Assembly (NCBI GenBank): GCA_049658145.1 | Contig: JBASOJ010000035.1 | Location: 1 to 56,002 of the forward strand | Origin: UBA6100 sp049658145 | GTDB lineage: Bacteria > Actinomycetota > Coriobacteriia > Anaerosomatales > Anaerosomataceae | DNA: 56,002 nt | Direction of reading: 5' to 3' | In this document: positions 1 to 8,846 of the stretch, one piece after another | How positions within the stretch are numbered: the stretch's first letter is position 1 | Layout of the letters: every line of letters starts with the position of its first letter | Position numbers and translations under genes: made by a program | Notes under the pieces: model-generated | Seen by the model: the letters and a program-made list of their open reading frames with translations, nothing else | Databases searched by the model: none | Told to the model about the DNA's origin: nothing

Positions 1-80
1 GGCGTTCAGGCGAGGTAGGCAGGCACAGGTGCGTCCGCGGCCGTTTCAGGCCCGAACGCCTTCATCGACTATTGCCGCGG
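1..80 (+). ncRNA. candidate pseudoknotted leader RNA of the ccm operon
   Basis: Bases 1-7 (GGCGTTC) pair perfectly with 54-60 (GAACGCC), extended after one mismatch by 9-11 with 50-52. Bases 35-41 (CCGCGGC), inside that helix, pair with 74-80 (GCCGCGG), 13 nt outside it, giving an H-type pseudoknot topology. GTTCAGGC at 4-11 and a 14-mer at 18-31 recur in the hemA leader, where the same arrangement is seen with different helix sequences. The element lies about 40 nt upstream of the ccmE start and may be cut by the window edge. I do not recognise it as a known riboswitch class; function is inferred. Confidence 0.45.
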
Positions 81-119
81 TGCGTTCGCGCGCGGCTCGA
101 GCGGGGAGTGATCGGTTCA

Positions 120-806
120 GTGAACAATCGGGCCAAGCAGCGCCTCATCGGTGTCACCATCCTCATCTTCGTGGCGATCGGCGCACTCATGGGTTTGACG
201 CGCCTCGGCAACGCGACGGCCACGCCGGTCACCATCGCGGACGTGGTCTCGGACGCGTCGCTTGCCGGCAAGCAGATCGAGGTCACCGGCCAGGTGGTCG
301 CCGGCTCCTGGGTCTCCGGCGCGAAGCCGTTCGTCTTCGAGATCGAGGACACCGCGGCCGGGGATGACGAGCGTGTCCGCATCGTGTGGGACGACGTGGT
401 GCCGGGTTCCTTCGGCGACGGTACCACCGCAACGGTCACCGGAACGATCGCCGAGGACGGGTCGGTCGAGGCGAAGTACCTCGTCACGAAGTGCCCCTCC
501 AAGTACGAGACCGCCACCGGCGCACTCACCGTGAACGACGTCATCAACCGCGCCGCCGAGCTTTCCGGCTCCGCGACCCTCAAGGTCACCGGCTTCGTCG
601 TGAAGGGCTCCATCCAGGAGGCTGGTGCCCCGGTACGTTTCCAGATCGCCGACGACAACACGGGCGCCATGGCCATCGATATCGCCTTCGGCGGGGGCCT
701 TCCCGATGAGTTCACCGATGGCGTGAAGGTCGTTCTCACCGGCTCGGTCGAAGATGACGGCGTGTTCCAGTGCGCCGAGGTAGCTCTCGACAAGGCCGGA
801 CAGTAG
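120..806 (+). CDS. ccmE: cytochrome c maturation protein CcmE, Cys-type, with a second OB-like domain
   Basis: Periplasmic heme chaperone that binds heme covalently and passes it to the CcmF lyase. One N-terminal membrane anchor (about residues 8-26) is followed by an OB-fold-like domain ending in C125-P-S-K-Y129. This is the CxxxY heme-binding motif of system I* (known in archaea and Desulfovibrio) in place of the usual HxxxY. After it, residues about 135-228 repeat an OB-like pattern (VTGFVVKGS, QIAD, VVLTGSVEDDG) but end without a CxxxY motif. At 228 aa it is longer than the usual roughly 150. GTG 120 was chosen because GGGGAG lies 11 nt upstream; GTG 108 is possible. First gene of the ccm run. 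Confidence 0.85.
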   Translation: MNNRAKQRLIGVTILIFVAIGALMGLTRLGNATATPVTIADVVSDASLAGKQIEVTGQVVAGSWVSGAKPFVFEIEDTAAGDDERVRIVWDDVVPGSFGDGTTATVTGTIAEDGSVEAKYLVTKCPSKYETATGALTVNDVINRAAELSGSATLKVTGFVVKGSIQEAGAPVRFQIADDNTGAMAIDIAFGGGLPDEFTDGVKVVLTGSVEDDGVFQCAEVALDKAGQ

Positions 807-839
807 CATCGCAGTCCCCACCACGAACGGAGCTGACGA

Positions 840-2918
<2,079 letters not shown>

Positions 2919-2925
2919 GAGCACC

Positions 2926-3657
2926 ATGGAGTCCGAGCAGCAGGTCACCAACGCGTTGGAGGTCCGGGATCTTACCCGGGCCTTCGGCATGCGTAAGGCG
3001 CTCGATGGGGTGAGCTTCGATCTGCCGAGGCAGGCGTTCCTGTCGGTGTTCGGGCCCAACGGCGCGGGCAAGACCACGCTCGTGCAGGTGCTCACCACGC
3101 TGCTCAACCCCACGAGCGGCTCGGCCAGCGTGCTCGGCCTGGACGTGGTGAGCGATGCGGTCGAGATGCGCAATCACATCGGCCTCATCAGCCACAACCC
3201 GCTGCTCTACCCCGATCTCACCGCCGAGGAGAATCTGCTCTTCTTTGCGGAGATGTACGGCATCGAGGAGCCGCAGACGCGGGTGGCCGAGTTGCTCGAG
3301 GCGGTCGAGCTCGATCATCGCAAGCTCGATCTCACGCGCACGTTCTCACGCGGCATGCTCCAGCGGCTCTCGATCGCGCGCGCGCTCCTGCATCGACCGG
3401 AAGTCATATTCCTCGACGAGCCGTACTCCGGACTCGATCCGCACGCGATGGATATCCTGGACGGGCTTATCGCCCAGGTGCGCGACAAGCACACGTTCGT
3501 GATGATCAGCCACGACCTCGACAAGGGTCTCGAACTCTGCAGCCACGCGCTCATCCTTGCCAAGGGCCGGGTCGTGCTGTTCGAGCCCCGCGAGGCGATC
3601 GATGAGGCCGTGTTCCGCGACACGTATCGTGCGACCGTGGGTCTGGGGGTGGCCTGA
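2926..3657 (+). CDS. ccmA: heme exporter ABC transporter ATPase CcmA
   Basis: ATPase subunit (243 aa) of the CcmAB complex that drives release of holo-CcmE from CcmC. Walker A GPNGAGKTT is at residues 43-51, the signature region SRGMLQRLSIARAL starts near 141, Walker B VIFLDEP is at 160-166 and the switch histidine is in the MISHD motif. The ATG at 2926 follows AGGAGC closely and lies 7 bp after the ccmF stop. ccmB starts 1 bp after its stop, supporting a coupled pair. An open frame continues upstream inside ccmF, but the homologous region begins with the ATG used here. Confidence 0.92.
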   Translation: MESEQQVTNALEVRDLTRAFGMRKALDGVSFDLPRQAFLSVFGPNGAGKTTLVQVLTTLLNPTSGSASVLGLDVVSDAVEMRNHIGLISHNPLLYPDLTAEENLLFFAEMYGIEEPQTRVAELLEAVELDHRKLDLTRTFSRGMLQRLSIARALLHRPEVIFLDEPYSGLDPHAMDILDGLIAQVRDKHTFVMISHDLDKGLELCSHALILAKGRVVLFEPREAIDEAVFRDTYRATVGLGVA

Positions 3658-3658
3658 C

Positions 3659-4363
3659 ATGGCCAGCCTCTCCGGACGCCAGTTCCGTGCCATGGTCAAG
3701 AAGGACATCGTCATGGAGCTCCGCACCAAGGAGATGATCATGTCGATGGGCCTGTACTCCCTGCTCACGATGGTCGTGTACTTCGTGGCGCTCTCGCAGA
3801 CGGGGGCAGGCTTCGATCCACGCGACATCGCGGCCGGCCTGCTGTGGCTGGCGTTCATCTTCACCTCGATGCTCGGGCTCAACCGGTCGCTGGTGCACGA
3901 GAAGGACCAGGGCTGTCTCGAGGCGTTGCTGCTCTCACCGGTCGATCGCCCCGTGATCTTCTTCGCGAAGGTCATCGGCAACCTGATCTTCCTGCTCGCC
4001 GTGGAGGCGCTCACCATCCCCGTCTTCGGGTTCCTGTTCTTGCAGGGCTCGTCGGTCGATATCGGCTCCATGGCCCTGGTGCCGCTCATCATGCTCGCCG
4101 GGTCCGTAGGCATCGCAGGCGTGGGCACGCTGCTCGCGACGATGTCCGTCAACACCTCGGGCAAGGACTTCGTGTTGCCCGTGCTCTTCATCCCACTCAT
4201 GTACCCGCTGCTCCTTGGCGCGGTGAGCGCCACGTCGGCGGCCATCATCGGCGGGCCGGACGCGCTGGGTGCGTTCTGGACGGGCATGGCATGGGTCGTC
4301 GGTTACGATGTGATCATGTTGTTGGCGTCGTATGGCCTGTATGAGTTCATCGTGGGCGCGTAG
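3659..4363 (+). CDS. ccmB: heme exporter membrane subunit CcmB
   Basis: Membrane permease (234 aa, close to the usual 220) that pairs with CcmA. It begins with a cytoplasmic segment containing FRAMVKKDIVMELRTKE, typical of CcmB, followed by about six hydrophobic helices and the VHEKDQGCLEALLLSP motif after the second helix. The substrate is not free heme; the complex is thought to power release of holo-CcmE. The start lies immediately after the ccmA stop. The 3' end is close to ccmC; an upstream in-frame ATG for ccmC at 4332 would overlap it but is not preferred. Confidence 0.92.
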   Translation: MASLSGRQFRAMVKKDIVMELRTKEMIMSMGLYSLLTMVVYFVALSQTGAGFDPRDIAAGLLWLAFIFTSMLGLNRSLVHEKDQGCLEALLLSPVDRPVIFFAKVIGNLIFLLAVEALTIPVFGFLFLQGSSVDIGSMALVPLIMLAGSVGIAGVGTLLATMSVNTSGKDFVLPVLFIPLMYPLLLGAVSATSAAIIGGPDALGAFWTGMAWVVGYDVIMLLASYGLYEFIVGA

Positions 4364-4406
4364 GCGCCTGCTTGAGTCGTTCGCCGAGAGGGAGGTCGTT
4401 GCTTAC

Positions 4407-5333
4407 GTGAAGTCAGCAAGCACCAGGGCGTTGATCGCGCTGGTGGTGGGCGGCGTGCTCACCCTGGCCGCGTTCCTCGGGACGTTCTTCTGGGCCGGCG
4501 TGCCCGACTTCGGCTTCGTCCGCACTCCGGGGCAGGCCGAGTCGGTGCGCTATCAGGGACCGTTCGAGCAGGAGGTCGACGAGGCGCGCTACCTGCAGAA
4601 CTATGTCGGCTACAGTGCCGAGGTCGAGTCCGACGGCGAGGTCGTGGAAGGCACGATCACCGAGGCGACCGAGGATGAGGTCACGCTCGACACGGACGGC
4701 GGGTCGGTCACCATCGCCGCTGGGGATGTCACCTCGGCTGTGGTGAGCGGCTTCACGTACGGCCGTCCCGACTGGGGCCAGAAGATCTTCTACTTCCACG
4801 TGCCGGTCGCCGAGATCTCATTCATCGTGTTCGGTCTTGCCGCGTTCTACGGCCTGCGCTTCATCATGACGCGCAGGCGTGAGTACGATCAGAAGGCGCG
4901 TGTCGCCATGGAGGTGACGGTCCTCTTCATCACGATGACGATGGCCACCGGCATCCTGTGGACGAAGGCGGCCTGGGGCGTCTGGTGGGAGTGGGAGCCG
5001 CGCCTGACCACCTACTTCATCCTCACGCTGCTCGCAATCGCGTACTTCGTGCTGCGCAATGCGGTCGAGGACGAAGAGCGTCGCGCGCTTTATGCGGCAG
5101 CGTTCAGCATCCTCGCGTTCATCGACGCACCGATCTCGTTCTTCATCACGCGGCTGATCCCCTCGAATCATCCGGTCATCGAGAGCGGGGGTCTCGAGAC
5201 GCCGATGCTCGTCAGCTTCATCGTCGCCCAGGTCGGCATGTTGTTCGTGGGCTACGCGATCTACCAGCTCCGGATGGGCGAGATGAAGCTCCAGGACCGT
5301 ATCGAACACGCCAAGACCCTGTTGGAGGGATGA
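4407..5333 (+). CDS. ccmC: heme handling protein CcmC with an extra extracytoplasmic domain
   Basis: Loads heme onto CcmE through a tryptophan-rich loop. The family motif WGVWWEWEPRLT is at residues 190-201, with six predicted helices overall. Between the first helix (about 8-30) and the second (about 122) lie roughly 85 hydrophilic, acidic residues that include a beta-rich stretch (GTITEATEDEVTLDT); ordinary CcmC of about 240 aa has only a short loop there. The total of 308 aa matches that insertion. GTG 4407 was chosen because GGAGG at 4391-4395 lies 11 nt upstream; ATG 4332 is an alternative. It is followed after 3 bp by the ccmD-like gene. Confidence 0.9.
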   Translation: MKSASTRALIALVVGGVLTLAAFLGTFFWAGVPDFGFVRTPGQAESVRYQGPFEQEVDEARYLQNYVGYSAEVESDGEVVEGTITEATEDEVTLDTDGGSVTIAAGDVTSAVVSGFTYGRPDWGQKIFYFHVPVAEISFIVFGLAAFYGLRFIMTRRREYDQKARVAMEVTVLFITMTMATGILWTKAAWGVWWEWEPRLTTYFILTLLAIAYFVLRNAVEDEERRALYAAAFSILAFIDAPISFFITRLIPSNHPVIESGGLETPMLVSFIVAQVGMLFVGYAIYQLRMGEMKLQDRIEHAKTLLEG

Positions 5334-5336
5334 GCC

Positions 5337-5525
5337 ATGAATCCGACGCTCGAAGAAGTCTACTCGCTCGTTCTCACGCAATGGCCGTTGGTCGCCGGCG
5401 CGTACGCGCTGCTGTGGGCGGGGCTGATGGGCTACATCGGCTTCGCGATGAAGCGCATGAACGGTCTGAGCAAGCAGGTGGAGGTTCTCGAGGCCGCACT
5501 TGCGCGTCGCGCTAGCGCCGAGTAG
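5337..5525 (+). CDS. ccmD: CcmD-like small membrane protein
   Basis: A 62-residue protein with one membrane helix (about residues 17-38) and a charged helical tail (LSKQVEVLEAALARR), the layout of CcmD, which stabilises the CcmABC-CcmE complex. Sequence identity alone would not prove the family at this length; position directly after ccmC, 3 bp downstream, makes the call. A GGAGGGATGAG stretch overlapping the ccmC stop serves as ribosome binding site. Confidence 0.75.
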   Translation: MNPTLEEVYSLVLTQWPLVAGAYALLWAGLMGYIGFAMKRMNGLSKQVEVLEAALARRASAE

Positions 5526-5552
5526 CCGACGGTCACGGGCGGAGGAGCAGCA

Positions 5553-6398
5553 GTGACACAGGTGGCGTTCGTCGCATTCTGGCTGGCTATGGCTCTGTAC
5601 GCGGGAGCCACCGTTCTGTACGGGTATCAGGTGGCCACCAAGCGGGCCGCGCTCTCCGCGTATGCGACGTTCGCGACGGGGGCCGGCTTCGTCCTGCACA
5701 CGGTGTCGATCGGGCTGCATTCCACGGCGACCGATGGCACGCTGCTCACGGGCGCCAATGTCCTGGTCCTGATGGGCTGGGCGCTCGTGCTCGTCTACTT
5801 CGTGCTTGAGCATCTCATGAAGGTGAAGACGTACGGTGCCGTGCTCGTTCCCGTGGCGCTCGTCGTGCTGCTTGTCGCACAGGTGATGGGGGCGAGCCGT
5901 GGTGTGCTGGCCGATCTCTCGACCGGCCAGGCGGCGCTCGTGGACAATTGGCGCATCGGCATCCATGTGGCGCTGATCGCCTTCGCGAACGCCGGCTTCG
6001 CCGTGAGTGCTGTCGGTTCCGCCCTGTACCTGGTGATCGAGCGCCAGCTCAAGCATCGCAAGAACACCAAGCTCTTCAACCGGCTTCCGTCGCTCGCGCA
6101 GACCGACAAGGTCGCGCGGCACGGAGTCATATGGGCCTTCCCGGTCTATTCGGCGGGACTGCTGCTCGGCGTGCTGCGCGCCGTCGAGACCGATCAGCAG
6201 CTGTGGTGGGCCGACGCGCGCGTGGTGTTCGCGGGGCTGGTGTGGCTCGCGTTCGCGGCGTATCAGTTCATGCGCTGGCGCAAAGGCTGGGCCGGTCGAT
6301 CGGCCGCCTACCTTTCGCTCGGGGGCTTCGTGCTCGTGATGGTCCTCGCGGTCGTTGCTCGCACCGTCCCTGCCGGCTTCCACGTATTCGGGCTCTAG
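5553..6398 (+). CDS. hemX: HemX/CcsA-family membrane protein
   Basis: Polytopic protein of 281 aa with about eight membrane helices. Its C-terminal half follows the CcsA/ResC pattern, including a helix of type VWLAFAAYQFMRWRKGW, but the tryptophan-rich heme site is degenerate (W218-W219-A-D in place of WSWDPKE). That matches HemX, the protein encoded next to hemA in Bacillus that lowers HemA abundance, better than an active synthetase. The GTG start has GGAGGAG 6 nt upstream. It sits between the ccm genes and hemA, so either a role in cytochrome c assembly or in controlling tetrapyrrole flux is plausible. Confidence 0.7.
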   Translation: MTQVAFVAFWLAMALYAGATVLYGYQVATKRAALSAYATFATGAGFVLHTVSIGLHSTATDGTLLTGANVLVLMGWALVLVYFVLEHLMKVKTYGAVLVPVALVVLLVAQVMGASRGVLADLSTGQAALVDNWRIGIHVALIAFANAGFAVSAVGSALYLVIERQLKHRKNTKLFNRLPSLAQTDKVARHGVIWAFPVYSAGLLLGVLRAVETDQQLWWADARVVFAGLVWLAFAAYQFMRWRKGWAGRSAAYLSLGGFVLVMVLAVVARTVPAGFHVFGL

Positions 6399-6407
6399 GG
6401 AGGCCGG

Positions 6408-7244
6408 GTGACGCACTGGAACAACAGACACGCACTCGTGACCGGGGCATCGAGCGGTGCGGGATTCGCGACGGCGGAGCTGCTTGCCGCGGCTGGCGCG
6501 CACGTGACGCTGCTTGCGCGCGACCCCGATCGGCTCGAGATCGCGAGAGAAGCGGTGGCGGCGGGGCGGGCCGACAGCGCGCAGAAGATCGCTGCCCGCT
6601 CTTGCGACGTCTCGGATTGGGAGCAGGTGCGCGACGCGGTCGCGTGGGCGGAGGCAGGAACGGGTCCGATCGATACCCTGGCCGCGTGCGCCGGCTTCTG
6701 CACGCCCGGCCGGTTCGTCGAGCTTGCGCTCGATGAGTTCCGCACTCACGTGGACGTGAACCTTCTCGGCGTCATCTACGCCACGCGGGCAGTGGTGCCG
6801 GGCATGATCGAGCGCGGGCGGGGCCATGTGGGCCTGGTCTCCTCGATGGGCGGTCTCGTGGGCGTGTACGGCTACTCGGCGTACAGCGCGGCGAAGTTCG
6901 GCGTGACGGGGTTCGCCGAGGTGCTCCGCTGCGAGCTCAAACCGCATGGCATCGGCGTGACACTGCTCGTACCGCCGAACATGGACACGCCGGGCTACGC
7001 GCGGGAGCTCGATCTGGAGCCGCCGGAGACGGCAGCCATCAACGGGATCGCGAAGACGTGGCCGCCCAAAGACGTTGCGCGGCTGTTCGTTCGCGGCATG
7101 GAGCGTGACCGCTTTCTCGTGCTGGCGGGACTCACGAGCAAGCTGCTCTACCGCGCCGAGGGTCTGTGGCCGGAGCTGTTCTTCGCGCTCTTCGACGGCA
7201 AGGTCGCAGGAGTCCGCAAGGGGGCGGCCGCGCATGGGGAGTAA
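6408..7244 (+). CDS. short-chain dehydrogenase/reductase, 3-ketosphinganine reductase-like
   Basis: Classical SDR of 278 aa. The nucleotide-binding motif TGASSGAG is at residues 12-19 and the catalytic Y159 and K163 lie in YSAYSAAK (156-163), with a serine pair just before. The segment PPNMDTPGY and the long C-terminal part after it resemble 3-ketodihydrosphingosine reductases more than typical beta-ketoacyl reductases. Start GTG 6408 follows AGGGAGG. It is 9 bp after the hemX-like gene, so co-transcribed with the ccm operon, but its link to heme or cytochromes is unknown. The substrate cannot be assigned from sequence. Confidence 0.7.
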   Translation: MTHWNNRHALVTGASSGAGFATAELLAAAGAHVTLLARDPDRLEIAREAVAAGRADSAQKIAARSCDVSDWEQVRDAVAWAEAGTGPIDTLAACAGFCTPGRFVELALDEFRTHVDVNLLGVIYATRAVVPGMIERGRGHVGLVSSMGGLVGVYGYSAYSAAKFGVTGFAEVLRCELKPHGIGVTLLVPPNMDTPGYARELDLEPPETAAINGIAKTWPPKDVARLFVRGMERDRFLVLAGLTSKLLYRAEGLWPELFFALFDGKVAGVRKGAAAHGE

Positions 7245-7289
7245 CGCGCCGTATGTCGGATTCCCGCTCTGCGCGCACTCTGAGGATGC

Positions 7290-7295
7290 TACGAT
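7290..7295 (+). promoter_or_regulatory. candidate -10 element upstream of the hemA leader
   Basis: TACGAT matches the sigma-70 -10 consensus TATAAT at four of six positions and would start transcription around 7301-7303, exactly where the structured hemA leader begins. No convincing -35 hexamer is seen 16-18 bp upstream, so this is a weak call supported mainly by its position. Confidence 0.35.
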
Positions 7296-7301
7296 TGCTT
7301 C

Positions 7302-7400
7302 GTTCAGGCAGGGACAGGTGATGCGTTCTTCGAAGCGCCACCACACCGCCCCCGCCGGGCCTGCTTGCCTGAACAACAACGCACCAGTCCGGCGGGGGCG
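7302..7400 (+). ncRNA. candidate pseudoknotted leader RNA of hemA
   Basis: Helix P1 pairs 7302-7310 (GTTCAGGCA) with 7366-7374 (TGCCTGAAC) perfectly. Inside it, 7317-7342 folds as a hairpin (GGTG with CACC, then GCG with CGC, then TTC with GAA around a 3-nt loop). A 12-bp perfect helix pairs 7347-7358, inside P1, with 7389-7400, 14 nt outside P1, giving an H-type pseudoknot. The ccm leader at 1-80 has the same order of helices, similar linker lengths, and a shared GGCAGGnACAGGTG word at 7307-7320. A hairpin at 7416-7430 (GTCCG/CGGAC) follows; its 3' arm could instead pair with 7387-7391 and disrupt the pseudoknot. Not a class I recognise. Confidence 0.55.
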
Positions 7401-7475
7401 CCCCAGCCCTCTTCTGTCCGCAGTTCGGACTCCTGTGTCCGCGAACACCACGCGCATGGAAGCGAGCCGATCCTG

Positions 7476-8846
7476 ATGCATCTTGTTCTTGTCGGTCTCA
7501 GCCATAAGACAGCGCCCGTCGCCATCCGCGAGAGGCTGACGTTCCCGGCGCCGGTTCAGCCCGACGCGCTCGCGCGCCTCACCGCGATCGACGGCATCCG
7601 CGAGGCGGTGATCGTGTCCACCTGCAACCGCACCGAGCTCTATGTCGTCGCCTCGTCCGAAGACGGGGGCGTCGACTCGGTGATGACGTTCCTCGCCGAG
7701 TATCACGAGCTGGACCGGCACGAGCTCGCGCGATATCTCTACGTGGTCAAAGGCGAGGCGGTCGTGCGGCACCTGTTCCGCGTCGTCGCGTCGCTCGACT
7801 CGATGGTGGTGGGCGAGGCGCAGATCCTGGGGCAGGTGAAAGAAGCCTACGAACACGGCTTCGACGCGGATGCCACGCAGCGGGTGTTCAACAAGCTGTT
7901 CCGTCAGAGCTTCGAGGTGGGCAAGCGGGTGCGCACCGAGACAGCCATCGGCGAGTCGGCGGTGTCGATCAGCTACGCCGCCGTGGAACTCGCGAAGAAG
8001 GTCTTCGATACGCTCGACGGACGCACGATCCTCATCCTCGGCGCGGGCAAGATGAGTGAGCTCACCGCGAAACACCTGGTGAGCAACGGTGTCACCCGAG
8101 TGCTGGTGGCCAATCGCACGTTCGAGCGCGCGCAGGAGATGGCGGCGCGGTTCTGCGGCACCGCGATCCCGTACGACCAGCTCTACGAGGGCACGCGCGA
8201 GGCCGACATCGTCATCTCATCGACGGCGGCAACCGAGTACGTCATCACCAAGCGCGACCTCGCGCCCGTGGCGCGCAGCCGGACCCGACCGCTCTTCCTC
8301 ATCGACATCGCGGTGCCCCGCGACATCGATCCTGACGTCAACGACCTCGGCGGCGTCTTCCTCTACGACATCGACGACCTGAGCGGCGTCGTGGAGAGCA
8401 ACCTCGAGGAGCGTATGGCGGAGGCGCGCCGTGCCGAAGGGATCATCGACGAGGAGATCGCCTCGTTCTTCGGCTGGGTCGAATCGATGGAGGTCGTCCC
8501 CACGGTCGCGGCGATCCGCGCCAAGGCCGAGGTGATCCGCGAGATGGAGCTTGAGAAGGCGCTCAAGCGCCTCGACCTCTCGGACCGCGACCGCAAGACG
8601 GTCGAAGCGCTCACGTGCGCGATCGTGAACAAGATGCTCCACGGCCCGACGGCCCGTCTCAAGAAGGCGGCCGCCGGCAAGGACGGCTACGAGTATATGG
8701 AGGTCGCCCGGGCGCTCTACGGCCTGGAGGATTCCGAGGACAGGGGCGGCCCCGGTGCGTTCCGAAACCTGCTGAACCTCCGGGCACGCGAGATCGTCGA
8801 GAAGCAGAAGGAGACAGGGGAGAACGTTGGCGACTGTGGATCGTAA
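7476..8846 (+). CDS. hemA: glutamyl-tRNA reductase HemA
   Basis: First committed step of the C5 tetrapyrrole pathway: reduces glutamyl-tRNA to glutamate-1-semialdehyde with NADPH. The protein opens with the family pattern GLSHKTAPV and carries the catalytic Cys50 in STCNRTELY. The NADPH-binding motif LGAGKM and the C-terminal dimerisation helices are present. Length 456 aa is normal. The ATG at 7476 is chosen because homology begins there; the upstream in-frame segment falls in the structured leader. hemC overlaps its 3' end by 20 bp. Expression is probably governed by the leader RNA at 7302-7400. Confidence 0.96.
   Translation: MHLVLVGLSHKTAPVAIRERLTFPAPVQPDALARLTAIDGIREAVIVSTCNRTELYVVASSEDGGVDSVMTFLAEYHELDRHELARYLYVVKGEAVVRHLFRVVASLDSMVVGEAQILGQVKEAYEHGFDADATQRVFNKLFRQSFEVGKRVRTETAIGESAVSISYAAVELAKKVFDTLDGRTILILGAGKMSELTAKHLVSNGVTRVLVANRTFERAQEMAARFCGTAIPYDQLYEGTREADIVISSTAATEYVITKRDLAPVARSRTRPLFLIDIAVPRDIDPDVNDLGGVFLYDIDDLSGVVESNLEERMAEARRAEGIIDEEIASFFGWVESMEVVPTVAAIRAKAEVIREMELEKALKRLDLSDRDRKTVEALTCAIVNKMLHGPTARLKKAAAGKDGYEYMEVARALYGLEDSEDRGGPGAFRNLLNLRAREIVEKQKETGENVGDCGS

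Noticed and set aside
7347..7400. The 12-bp GC helix as an intrinsic terminator
   Set aside because: There is no T-run after 7400, and the loop contains the 3' arm of another helix, which fits a pseudoknot better.
7348..7402. Resemblance of the hemA leader to the ZTP (pfl) riboswitch because of a CCGCC-GGGC segment
   Set aside because: The 5' conserved half of the ZTP motif is absent, the spacing is wrong, and hemA is not a folate or purine gene.
4818..8075. A very long open frame (over 1000 codons) on the minus strand
   Set aside because: It lies antisense to ccmC, the ccmD-like and hemX-like genes, the SDR gene and the 5' part of hemA, has the biased composition of a high-GC shadow frame, and shows no recognisable domain. 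The plus-strand genes are certain.
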